Part shown: piece after piece, positions 1-7,003 of the stretch
Layout of the letters: the number at the start of each line of letters is the position of its first letter
How positions within the stretch are numbered: position 1 is the first letter of the stretch
Assembly (NCBI GenBank): GCA_964472545.1
Contig: CAYYNP010000309.1
Location: 1 to 11,601 of the forward strand
Direction: 5' to 3'
Length of the DNA: 11,601 nt
DNA from: CAYYNP01 sp964472545
GTDB lineage: Bacteria > Planctomycetota > Planctomycetia > Pirellulales > Thermoguttaceae
Program-made: the position numbers and the translations under genes
Notes under the pieces: generated by a model
Seen by the model: the letters and a program-made list of their open reading frames with translations, nothing else
Told to the model about the DNA's origin: nothing
Databases searched by the model: none

Positions 1-20
1 ACAGCCACATCGATCGTCGA

Positions 21-48
21 CGGAGCCAGTCCCCTTTTTCGGGCTCCC
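21..48. repeat. Possible REP-like palindromic element
   Basis: GGAGCC (22-27) pairs perfectly with GGCTCC (42-47) around a loop containing CCCCTTTTTC. Read on the minus strand this gives AAAAAGGGG followed by ACTGGCTCC, similar to GGGGAC(A/T)GG-type sequences I associate with REP elements mobilised by RAYT (TnpA-REP) transposases. The hairpin is seen directly. The family resemblance is from memory, and no second copy is present in this window. Confidence 0.35.
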
Positions 49-130
49 GCACACGTTGCAGTTCTCCTGCCTCCCGCCGGAAGACGGCGTCGGGCCCGCT
101 GCAAGCCTGCGGGGAATCGGTTATCTCTCG

Positions 131-150
131 ACGTCATCGTAAGCTGACGT
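131..150 (-). terminator. Weak terminator candidate after the GH5 gene
   Basis: A perfect 6-bp stem, ACGTCA (131-136) with TGACGT (145-150), has an 8-nt loop and sits 6 nt past the TGA of the GH5 gene. No T-run follows on the minus strand, so intrinsic termination is doubtful. Confidence 0.25.
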
Positions 151-156
151 TTCCCG

Positions 157-1125
157 TCAGTTGAGCTTGTGCAGCAGCTTTCTCGTGTGGACGCCCGAGG
201 GCTTGAGATCGGTTGGCTGCCAGCCGCCCGTGGCTTTAGCGCGTGGAACCAAGACCGAGCACGTTTCCCGCTTGTCTGCTATGGACCACTTGCACCAACT
301 GATTCTCCGGGCCTCCATCCAGTCGACCCAGGCGTTCCACTCCTCCATGTTCAAAGGGCCGTTGCCCGACGCCTCGCAACCTCCATATTCCGACACGAAG
401 ATCGGCAGTCCTTTCTTCAGTGCGTAATCGCCGCGATCCCTGAGCCATTGTTTGTGGGTGGCCGCATAGAAATGCAGGGTGTACATGATATTGGAGACGC
501 CGGTGATCGGGTCGTCCGCCGCAATGTGGACGTCCTGGCTCCAATGCGGACTTCCGACCAGGATGATGTTGTCCGGATCAACCGTGCGGATGGCTGCGAT
601 AATCGTCTCCGAGTACGCCTTGACCGCATCCCAGGACTCGCGCTCCGGCTCGTTGTAGATTTCGTAGATGACGTGGGGGTGTTTGCCATAGGTCTTGGCC
701 ATCTCGACGAAGAAGGCTTTGGCTTGCGGGAGGTGCGCCGTCGCGTGGTGGTCGTGCCAGTCGATGATCACGTAGATGTCGTTCTCGATGCACGCATCCA
801 CGACCGTGCCGACGAGCTTCTTCGACGCATCGGGGGCCTGGAGATAGCCGCCTGCGGGCTCAATGCCCATCGCGGCACGCAGGACCGTACACTTCCAATC
901 GTCTCGCAGCCACCGCACCGCGTCGGCATTCCAGAATTGCGGCCACCAAATGTGCCATCCGAAACTCATGCCGCGCAGAACGACCGGTTCGCCGTGGGCG
1001 TCCACGAGTTGTGTTCCCCGGACGGAGAGCTGGCCATGAGTTTGAACGAAGCTCGAGGTGCTCTCCTGTGCCCAGACGCGTTCGACGGGCAAGGTGAGGA
1101 TCAGCAAGAGGGCGAATTTCCTCAT
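157..1125 (-). CDS. Secreted GH5 family glycoside hydrolase (endoglucanase-like)
   Basis: This 322-residue protein is a cellulase-like glycoside hydrolase family 5 enzyme, expected to cut beta-1,4-glucan or a related polysaccharide with retention of configuration. Residues 1-20 form a signal peptide (basic MRK, hydrophobic LLLILTL, WAQ cleavage site), so it should be exported. The TIM-barrel landmarks appear in order: YVIIDWHDHHA (about 118-128), YEIYNEPE with E159 as predicted acid/base, LHFY (217-220), and IFVSEYGG with E246 as predicted nucleophile. SWCKWS near 276-281 fits the aromatic strand before the C-terminus. The arrangement resembles subfamily GH5_2, which is my inference. Length matches a lone catalytic domain; no carbohydrate-binding or dockerin module is present. 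The ATG has an AAGGAAG Shine-Dalgarno (minus strand, 1133-1139) at 7 nt. It is divergent from the haem protein gene. Exact substrate is unknown. Confidence 0.93.
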   Translation of the reverse strand: MRKFALLLILTLPVERVWAQESTSSFVQTHGQLSVRGTQLVDAHGEPVVLRGMSFGWHIWWPQFWNADAVRWLRDDWKCTVLRAAMGIEPAGGYLQAPDASKKLVGTVVDACIENDIYVIIDWHDHHATAHLPQAKAFFVEMAKTYGKHPHVIYEIYNEPERESWDAVKAYSETIIAAIRTVDPDNIILVGSPHWSQDVHIAADDPITGVSNIMYTLHFYAATHKQWLRDRGDYALKKGLPIFVSEYGGCEASGNGPLNMEEWNAWVDWMEARRISWCKWSIADKRETCSVLVPRAKATGGWQPTDLKPSGVHTRKLLHKLN

Positions 1126-1165
1126 GACGGGTCTTCCTTATTCGTTTTCGGCTGCTGGGGGCTTC

Positions 1166-1194
1166 AGTGTCCGATACGTGTGTGTTCATGTCAA
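1166..1194 (-). promoter_or_regulatory. Possible sigma70-type promoter for the GH5 gene
   Basis: On the minus strand a perfect TTGACA (1194-1189) is followed 17 bases later by GACACT (1171-1166), which matches 3 of 6 consensus -10 positions including A2 and T6. It lies about 40 bases upstream of the GH5 start codon. Spacing is ideal but the -10 is weak. Confidence 0.3.
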
Positions 1195-1199
1195 GCAGC

Positions 1200-1260
1200 G
1201 AGACGACACGGCGTGCCGGTGGCCGGATCATGGTCCGGCCGAAAAGTGATGGCACGTCTC
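1200..1260. repeat. Nested stem-loop upstream of the GH5 gene
   Basis: Three sets of pairing arms are nested: GAGACG (1200-1205) with CGTCTC (1255-1260), CGTGCC (1212-1217) with GGCACG (1251-1256), and GGCCGGA (1221-1227) with TCCGGCC (1234-1240) around a 6-base loop TCATGG. The outer two sets share bases on the right, so they are alternatives. It lies just upstream of the candidate GH5 promoter and could be an operator, an RNA structure or a dispersed palindromic element. Confidence 0.5.
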
Positions 1261-1450
1261 AAACAGCCCAGCCCGCCCCGATTCACGCCTGAAGCGGTTT
1301 TAGCGTGATCCCTATGGGAAATCCTGGCCTACAGTGGTGGCACGCCCCAGGGAGAAATGGGATAATCGAACGAAGGTGGTAACGGCCGGTCGAATGACCA
1401 GCTTTCCGGAGGGCGATCCTGTGTTGCATCGCTAGTCAGAGGAACGGCAA

Positions 1451-4400
1451 ATGAAACCGTGCATCCTGCGAATGGGCTGCGTCTGCGTGTCGTTGGCTAC
1501 GTGTCTTTCTCACGTATGGGCCGACGGCCCCGGATCGCGGCCGGTAGCCGAGGAGTTCCGAGAGACGCTGGCGCGACTTTCCGAATCGACATCGGCCAAG
1601 TCGCCCGAATCCGTCCGGTTTCCGCCCCAACAGGCCCGGTTTGTGCGCGTGGCCATTCACGAAACCGGTGGCACCTCGCAACCGGGCATCGATGAACTGG
1701 AGATCTTCGGCCCCGATGGCAAAGAGAACCACGCCCTGGCCGAACGCGGCGCCGTGGCCAGCGCGTCGTCACTGCTTCCCGGTTATCCTATTCACCAGAT
1801 CAAGCATCTGAACGATGGGCTGTACGGAAACGACCACAGTTGGATTGCCGCCTCGAACAAGTCCGAGTGGGCGCAGATCGAATTGCCTAAGCCTACGGCA
1901 GTGGCCGCCGTCCTGGTTACCCGCGACCGCACCGGCAAATACCGCGACCGCAACCCGGAGGCGTTCGAAGTGCTCGTCTCGCAGGACGGCGAGCAGTGGC
2001 AGCCGGTCGGCCGGCGCAGCCGGACGGGGAAGCAACGGGCTCGCCGCTTGCCCTACTTTCAGGTCGACCGGTTGCCGGAGAAGACTTGGGAGGGATTCCT
2101 GCACTACACTTTCCTTCGGGAGCACACGACGTGGAGCAACCTGCCGGAGGACGATCACCTGTCGCCGCTGCAGGTCGATCGGCCGGCCGTGCCGCGCGGC
2201 GCACCGTATTGGGGCCGCGTTGCGCGTCTGACGCCGCTCGAGCGGGTGCTCGTATTGTTCGACGAGATGATCGAGCGACTGGACCGGCAGGAATTGGACG
2301 TCGCCGCGGAACGCGCTCAGGCGGCCGATCTGCGTCGCCGGGCCGCCGAGGACCCGAACTCGCAGGCGCTCTACTTGGCGGCCCGGCAGGCCAAACGGCA
2401 GCTCTTTTTCCGTGACCCCGCGTTGGCGCCGATGGAGCGGATCCTGTTTGCCAAGCGGCATCCGTTTTTGGAATCGCACAACTACAGCGAGCACCTCGAC
2501 GGGATTCTCGAACCGGGTGGGGGCGTCTTCGTGCTGCGAATTCCACGCGACGAGCAGAACCGATTCCGGCCGGATCGCGCCCACGTCCAGCGGTTGTTTG
2601 ACGGCAGCGAAGGCATTGTGCGCGAGCCCGTGTCGAATTTCGACGCCCGAACCGTCTACTTCGCGTACCGGCCCGACGAGCCGGAAGTGGAAGGTTGGGC
2701 GTCGTACTGGCGCTTGTACGCGATCCAAGCGGCCGGCTCCGGTCTGCGGAAGCTGACCGACGGGCCGTATCACGATTTCGACGCGGTCTGCTTGCCCGAC
2801 GGCGGCGTGGCGTTCCACAGCACGCGATGCCGAGTCCGCTTTCTCTGCTGGCGGCCGCAAGCTTATGTGCTGTACCGCATGGACGCCGACGGCACGAATA
2901 TGCGGCGTCTTTCCCACGCGAACCTCAGCGAGTGGAAGCCTTCGGTGATGCAGAGCGGCCGCATTCTCTGGACCCGCTCGGAGTACCTCGACAAGGGCGC
3001 CGACTTTGGCCACACGCTCTGGTCGATCCATCCCGACGGTACACACCCGGAGTTGGTCTACGGCAACAACACGCCCAACTGCTACAGCCAGGCACACGAA
3101 GTGCCCGGCACACGGGAATTGGTCTGCACGCTGATGTCGCACGGCGACCACAGTGGCCCGATCGCGCTGATCGATCGGAGCAAGGGCGCGTTCGACACGG
3201 CGGCGATTACCAACATCACGCCGGACACGCGACCGCAGTATCAGATGAGCCGGTCGCACCAGGATACCTTCCGCGATCCGTACCCGCTCTCGCGCGACCA
3301 TTTCCTGGTGTCCCACAATCCCGACAATCAGCAGAATTGGGGATTGTACGTCATCGATCGGTACGGCAATCGCGAATGGCTGTACGCGGATCCGGAGGTC
3401 AGCAGTTATCATCCGACTCCGCTGGGCCCGCGGCCCCGGCCGCCCGTAATACCCAGTTTGCTGGATGCGACGCTCGCCGAACAGGGGCTCGGTCAATTCA
3501 CCGTGCAGGACGTCTACCGGGGGCTGGGCTCGACGGTCGCTCGCGGCCGGGCGAAATACCTGCAAGTCTGCGAAGAAGCCCCTGCGACGTTGGAGCTGCT
3601 GCCCACCGGCGAATGCCGTGCGGACCATCCGCCGTTCACCGACTTCTACGCGACGCCCGTCCACTTAGTGCATGGCCCCACGCCGAGCTTCGAGACCCGG
3701 ACGCCGAACGCGCCGCTGAGGGGTTTGCGAACGAACCACAACTGGCCGGCCCAAGTGACGGAGGCAGGGCCGGGGCTGTACCGCGTCCGGGAAGGACAAG
3801 GCTGGCCCACCTTTGTGGCCAAGGCTTTGCTGGGTACGGTCGCGATCGCCGAAGACGGCTCGGCGAACTTTCTGGCCCCGGCGGGCAAGGTGCTCTACTT
3901 CCAGTTGCTCGACGCGGAGTACAACGAGCTGCACCGAATGCGGAGCGTGATTCAACTGCAGCCCGGCGAACGGCGCAGTTGCGTCGGCTGCCACGACAAC
4001 CGTCATTCGTCGCCGCCGCCTGAACCCCGCTTGGCCCTGACCCAACTGCCGCGGCACTTGGAACCTCCGCCGTGGGGAATTGCCCCGTTCGACTACCTAA
4101 AGGTCGTCCAACCCGTGCTCACCGCTCATTGCGTGCGCTGCCACGACGGCCGGGAGCCGGGAAGGTCGAATCTGTGCGGCACGCTGGATCAAGGACGCGT
4201 GCCCGCCTCTTACCGCGCGTTGATCGAAGGGGGATGGGTCCATTACTTCGACCTCACGTACGGCATGCGGCATTTCAAGGCCGAGCCGCTGTCGTTCGGC
4301 AGCCTGCAAAGCCGCTTGTGGACCGTGCTGGCCGATGAACATCACAAACAGGTTTCGCTCGACGAAGCCCAGATGCGAGCCATCAAGGCCTGGATCGACC

Positions 4401-4474
4401 TGAACTGTCCACTATGGCCGGACTACATCTACCGCCCGGACCGTCCCGGACCGCAGACGGCGCAGGTCCGCTAA
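1451..4474 (+). CDS. Exported HzsA-related di-haem protein with discoidin-like domain
   Basis: This 1007-residue protein has an N-terminal signal peptide (about 1-24, ending VWA). A discoidin (F5/8 type C)-like region spans about 50-190, with FVRVAIHETGG, IDELEIFG, ALAERGAVASASS and FEVLVSQDGEQWQPVG. A helical stretch (about 265-325) follows, then a beta-propeller-like core (about 360-660) with WSIHPDGT and YRMDADGTNMRRL blades typical of PD40/TolB repeats. The C-terminal part carries two haem c sites, CVGCH (844-848) and CVRCH (894-898). Propeller plus two c-haems matches the architecture of the hydrazine synthase alpha subunit, and HzsA-related proteins are common in planctomycetes that do not perform anammox. 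I therefore infer an exported redox or binding protein, not hydrazine synthase. C460 and C466 (CRVRFLC) lie in the core and may be structural. The ATG follows AGAGGAA at 6 nt. No partner gene is adjacent. Confidence 0.85.
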   Translation: MKPCILRMGCVCVSLATCLSHVWADGPGSRPVAEEFRETLARLSESTSAKSPESVRFPPQQARFVRVAIHETGGTSQPGIDELEIFGPDGKENHALAERGAVASASSLLPGYPIHQIKHLNDGLYGNDHSWIAASNKSEWAQIELPKPTAVAAVLVTRDRTGKYRDRNPEAFEVLVSQDGEQWQPVGRRSRTGKQRARRLPYFQVDRLPEKTWEGFLHYTFLREHTTWSNLPEDDHLSPLQVDRPAVPRGAPYWGRVARLTPLERVLVLFDEMIERLDRQELDVAAERAQAADLRRRAAEDPNSQALYLAARQAKRQLFFRDPALAPMERILFAKRHPFLESHNYSEHLDGILEPGGGVFVLRIPRDEQNRFRPDRAHVQRLFDGSEGIVREPVSNFDARTVYFAYRPDEPEVEGWASYWRLYAIQAAGSGLRKLTDGPYHDFDAVCLPDGGVAFHSTRCRVRFLCWRPQAYVLYRMDADGTNMRRLSHANLSEWKPSVMQSGRILWTRSEYLDKGADFGHTLWSIHPDGTHPELVYGNNTPNCYSQAHEVPGTRELVCTLMSHGDHSGPIALIDRSKGAFDTAAITNITPDTRPQYQMSRSHQDTFRDPYPLSRDHFLVSHNPDNQQNWGLYVIDRYGNREWLYADPEVSSYHPTPLGPRPRPPVIPSLLDATLAEQGLGQFTVQDVYRGLGSTVARGRAKYLQVCEEAPATLELLPTGECRADHPPFTDFYATPVHLVHGPTPSFETRTPNAPLRGLRTNHNWPAQVTEAGPGLYRVREGQGWPTFVAKALLGTVAIAEDGSANFLAPAGKVLYFQLLDAEYNELHRMRSVIQLQPGERRSCVGCHDNRHSSPPPEPRLALTQLPRHLEPPPWGIAPFDYLKVVQPVLTAHCVRCHDGREPGRSNLCGTLDQGRVPASYRALIEGGWVHYFDLTYGMRHFKAEPLSFGSLQSRLWTVLADEHHKQVSLDEAQMRAIKAWIDLNCPLWPDYIYRPDRPGPQTAQVR

Positions 4475-4556
4475 GCACCGTTCGGGGAATAGCTGTCCGA
4501 TTTCTCCGTGGCGTAAGGGCCTGTCCGGAACCGCTGCCGGCACGCCCGAATCGAGG

Positions 4557-4573
4557 AAGTATGAGGTATACTT
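4557..4573. promoter_or_regulatory. Short dyad, possible operator
   Basis: AAGTAT (4557-4562) and ATACTT (4568-4573) form a perfect 6-bp inverted repeat around GAGGT, in the 245-base gap ahead of the flagellar-type gene. It looks like a small repressor site. No matched promoter was found, so function is uncertain. Confidence 0.25.
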
Positions 4574-4703
4574 GAGATGGCCGATCAGGTCGACGGGCGT
4601 TCCGAATCTTGGCGTGTGCTCTGACCTCACCTTCAGTGTGGGTCTTGCGGAACGTGCCGTGTTTGCGGGGATCGGTATCACGTCACCCAAGTCTTGCCCC
4701 CGA

Positions 4704-4711
4704 AGCGGAGG
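4704..4711 (+). promoter_or_regulatory. Ribosome binding site deciding the GTG start of the flagellar-type gene
   Basis: AGCGGAGG ends 8 bases before a GTG at 4720. The reading frame is open further upstream to a TTG at 4609, but the upstream 37 residues do not resemble the family. The N-terminal flagellar motif begins directly after this GTG, so the site fixes the start. Confidence 0.75.
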
Positions 4712-4719
4712 TTGCCGCC

Positions 4720-5598
4720 GTGGCCCTCGGATCCGTGTTACAGACGGCACTTTCGGGAATAGCGGCGGCCGAGACCTCGGTCGCCGTGGTCGCTAATAAT
4801 CTCGCCAACGCCCGCACGCCGGGATACAAGGCCACCCGCCCCGTCTTTGCCACCGGGCAGCCGCAAACGCAAAGCCACGGCGCGGCGGCGGACGGGTCCG
4901 GCGGCGGAATCAATCCGGTGCAGGTCGGCACGGGAGTGACGGTCGCGGGAATGTCCACCGATCTGTCGCAGGGGCCGATCGCCATCGGCGGCGGCTCCAC
5001 CAGCCTGGCAATCGAGGGCCGAGGCCTGTTCATTCTGGAGGGTCCGCACGGCCAACGGTCCTACACCCGCGACGGCCAGTTTAGCCTGAACGCCGACCGC
5101 GAACTGGTTACTGCCGAAGGTGACCGGGTCCTCGGTTTCGCGGCCGACGAGGATTTTCAGATCCAGACCGGACGATTGTCGACGGTACGAATCCCATTGG
5201 GGCAAATCGCGTCGACGCCCTCTGGCGGAACGGCCACGCTCACGGGCTTCGGTATCGGCGGTGACGGACGCATCCGAGGCAGCTTCTCGGACGGCAGGTT
5301 CCGCGACCTCGGGCAAATCCGGCTGGCACAATTCGCCAATCCGTCGGGGCTCGAAGGGCAGGCGGGAAACCGCCACACGATTGGGCCCAACGCCGGCCTG
5401 CCCATCGAAGGCAATCCGCAAGAGGGCGGTGCAGGCAAGCTCGTTTCCGGCGGCACGGAGCTATCCAACACGAACATTGCGGAGAGCCTCGTGAGCGTGC
5501 AGATGGCCCCCAATCTGTTTCTCGCCAACCTTCAAGTGGCCGACTCGGCCGTAAACTTGCTGGACGAACTGATCCATCTGGGGCGTACCACGGAGTAA
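4720..5598 (+). CDS. Flagellar hook/rod family protein (FlgE/FlgF/FlgG-like)
   Basis: This 292-residue protein belongs to the axial flagellar FlgE/F/G family, which builds the rod and hook outside the inner membrane. The N-terminal signature is clear: LQTALSGIAAAETSVAVVANNLANARTPGYK, with ANNLAN..TPGYK at about 25-37. The middle has VGTGVTVAG and SLAIEGRGLFIL, then YTRDGQFSLNADRELVT, the usual D1 signature. The C-terminus has GKLVSGGTELSNTNIAESLVSVQM (about 240-262), the counterpart of the family's G.L..S.LE.SN.DL motif. It ends NLLDELIHL. The normal QR.(F/Y).AN is altered here to QMAPNLFLAN. Length is between FlgG (about 260) and FlgE (about 400), so the subtype is unresolved. There is no typical N-terminal signal peptide, as expected for flagellar type III export. 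No other flagellar gene is in the window. It is convergent with glcF. Confidence 0.85.
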   Translation: MALGSVLQTALSGIAAAETSVAVVANNLANARTPGYKATRPVFATGQPQTQSHGAAADGSGGGINPVQVGTGVTVAGMSTDLSQGPIAIGGGSTSLAIEGRGLFILEGPHGQRSYTRDGQFSLNADRELVTAEGDRVLGFAADEDFQIQTGRLSTVRIPLGQIASTPSGGTATLTGFGIGGDGRIRGSFSDGRFRDLGQIRLAQFANPSGLEGQAGNRHTIGPNAGLPIEGNPQEGGAGKLVSGGTELSNTNIAESLVSVQMAPNLFLANLQVADSAVNLLDELIHLGRTTE

Positions 5599-5603
5599 AG
5601 GGC

Positions 5604-5734
5604 CCCGCATTTCTCACCGGTCGGGGACACGAATCGACAGTGTGCCACTGCTTCGCAGAAGCAGTGCCGTTCACAAGCGCTTGCCGAAGCACTGCTTCTG
5701 CGAAGCAGTGGCACACCGTGGTGAGAAATGCGGG
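5604..5734. repeat. Nested perfect inverted repeat between convergent genes
   Basis: Outer arms of 15 bp (5604-5618 and 5720-5734) and inner arms of 28 bp (5640-5667 and 5689-5716) are both perfect. Each inner arm is itself a hairpin (CACTGCTTC with GAAGCAGTG around three bases), and the central loop holds the palindrome CAAGCGCTTG (5674-5683). The outer right arm abuts the glcF stop codon. It lies between converging genes, so it may end transcription on both strands. It resembles dispersed palindromic elements I recall from planctomycete genomes. Confidence 0.85.
5640..5716. terminator. Probable bidirectional terminator stem
   Basis: The 28-bp perfect stem (5640-5667/5689-5716, 21-base loop) is the only strong hairpin between the flagellar-type gene ending at 5598 and glcF ending at 5735. 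Being symmetrical, it could serve both transcripts. There is no T-run after it in either direction, so an intrinsic mechanism is not shown. Confidence 0.4.
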
Positions 5735-7003
5735 CTATTCCTTCACGGTGGCCAGCAACTCGGAGACGTGGCAGACGCGCGTTCGGAGGCCGCGTTGGCG
5801 GATACCGTAGCTTAGGTGGATGATGCACGCCGGGCAGGAGGTGACGAGCAGGTCCGCGCCGGTCCGCTCCACGTTGTCGATCTTTCGATCGAGGACCTTG
5901 CGGGAGAGGTCGTAGTGCGTCAGTGCATAAGAACCGGCGCCGCCGCAGCACCAGTCGGCCTCGGGCAGCTCGCGGTATTCGATGCCGGCCGTGGCGCGGA
6001 GGATCTCCCGCGGCCGTTGGCCGATCCCTTGGCCGCGCGAGGCGTGGCAGGGATCGTGATACGTGACAATCGGCTTCTCTTGCCCGGCCGGAAGGGGCTG
6101 CGTCGGCAAGGAAGCGCCGTCCGTCGGCGCGGCTACTTCGGAAAGGTCGCGGACGCCCCCGGCGAACGCGACGGCCGCCTCGCGATGCGGGTCGTTTTCG
6201 TCGAACAGCGTGGGGTACTTCTTCAAGAAAGCGGCACAACTGGAGCAGTCCGTGACGATCAGGTCGAACTTGTCTTTGCCGAGAAGGTCGAGGTTCTTCT
6301 CGGCCAGTTTCCGGGCAGCCGTACGATCCCCATAGGTCATCGGCGGCAGACCGCAGCAGCAGTTCTGAAGCACTTCGACGGTTCGCCCCAGCCGGCGCAA
6401 CACGGCCAGGGTCGCATGGGCCGCCTCGGGGCACATGATATCGGTGCCGCAACCGATGAAGTAGCCGATTCGCAATTCGCCTTCACCCTCACAAACGAGC
6501 GCGTCGAGGTCCTCGCGAAAGGCCTGCCGCGGAAACTGCCGGACGATCTGTTCCGCGCGGGGGAAGTCGCGTCCGAAGATGCGCAACAAACCCAGTGCCC
6601 GGGCAACTTTCGACAAGCCGGCCCGCTTGCTCAGCGACGCGGCCCGAGCGGCCAGCCGGAGGCGTCGCGGATAGGGGAGCAGATGTTTGAACAGCAGCCG
6701 GTAGAGCCGATTGCGGCCGACGCGTTCGCCGTACTCCGATCGCGCATCCAGGATCAAATCGGCGGTAGCCACGGCCGGGAAGCAGTTGGCCGTACACGCC
6801 CCGCACAACAGGCAGGCAAACAGCGGTTCCTCGAGCTCCTTGTCCCAATCGATTCGCTCCTCGATGATGGCCCGCAACAGCGCCACCCTTCCCCGGGCCA
6901 CGCCGCTTTCGTGTCCGGTGGCGCGAAAGATGGGGCAGGCCACCTGGCAGAACCCGCAGCGATTGCAGCGGGCAATCTCGTCGTACTGCTGTTCGATTCC
7001 CAT
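5735..7003 (-). CDS. glcF: Glycolate oxidase iron-sulfur subunit GlcF
   Basis: This 422-residue protein is the iron-sulfur subunit of glycolate oxidase, taking electrons from the FAD subunits and passing them to the respiratory chain at the membrane. Two 4Fe-4S ferredoxin motifs are complete: CNRCGFCQVAC (C13, C16, C19, C23) and CLLCGACTANC (C64, C67, C70, C74), each followed by P. Two CCG (cysteine-rich) domains follow: NCCCGLPP (C215-C217) with DCSSC (C253, C256), and HDPCH (C320) with WCCGGAG (C352, C353) and SCPAC (C390, C393). Length matches GlcF. Its ATG follows immediately on the TAG of the upstream GlcDE fusion, with the Shine-Dalgarno AGAGAGG (minus strand, 7014-7008) inside that gene's end, so the two are translationally coupled in one operon. 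A lactate-oxidising relative (LutA/LldE type) is less likely, because those lack the two ferredoxin motifs. Confidence 0.93.
   Translation of the reverse strand: MGIEQQYDEIARCNRCGFCQVACPIFRATGHESGVARGRVALLRAIIEERIDWDKELEEPLFACLLCGACTANCFPAVATADLILDARSEYGERVGRNRLYRLLFKHLLPYPRRLRLAARAASLSKRAGLSKVARALGLLRIFGRDFPRAEQIVRQFPRQAFREDLDALVCEGEGELRIGYFIGCGTDIMCPEAAHATLAVLRRLGRTVEVLQNCCCGLPPMTYGDRTAARKLAEKNLDLLGKDKFDLIVTDCSSCAAFLKKYPTLFDENDPHREAAVAFAGGVRDLSEVAAPTDGASLPTQPLPAGQEKPIVTYHDPCHASRGQGIGQRPREILRATAGIEYRELPEADWCCGGAGSYALTHYDLSRKVLDRKIDNVERTGADLLVTSCPACIIHLSYGIRQRGLRTRVCHVSELLATVKE

Larger units (their letters stand above)
1..156. other. Left-edge intergenic region with hairpins, no gene seen
   Basis: No credible coding sequence is visible. 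It holds three short inverted repeats: GGAGCC/GGCTCC at 22-27 and 42-47 (see the REP-like entry), CGCCG/CGGCG at 75-79 and 85-89, and ACGTCA/TGACGT at 131-136 and 145-150. The last lies just past the stop codon of the minus-strand GH5 gene. Confidence 0.5.
1126..1450. other. Divergent intergenic region between GH5 and haem protein genes
   Basis: This 325-base gap separates two divergently transcribed genes, so promoters for both should lie here. It contains a nested stem-loop at 1200-1260, a possible minus-strand promoter at 1166-1194, and a small dyad TCCC-TAT-GGGA at 1309-1319. For the plus-strand gene I see a GATAAT at 1361-1366, but its spaced -35 (TGGCAC) is poor. The Shine-Dalgarno AGAGGAA for the 1451 start is at 1438-1444. 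No small gene is convincing. Confidence 0.6.

Noticed and set aside
1769..3664. Long open frame of 631 codons on the minus strand opposite the haem protein gene
   Set aside because: The plus-strand gene shows clear domains and haem motifs. The opposite frame has arginine-rich composition with no recognisable domain and is a by-product of high GC.
1451..4474. True hydrazine synthase and an anammox organism
   Set aside because: No other anammox gene is present, and HzsA-related proteins are widespread in non-anammox planctomycetes.
4561..4587. Sigma28 flagellar promoter suggested by GCCGATCA at 4580-4587
   Set aside because: The -35 position reads ATGA, not TAAA, so only half of the promoter is present.
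4609..4719. Upstream TTG start extending the flagellar-type protein by 37 residues
   Set aside because: The extra residues do not match the family, whereas GTG 4720 has a strong ribosome binding site and is directly followed by the conserved N-terminus.
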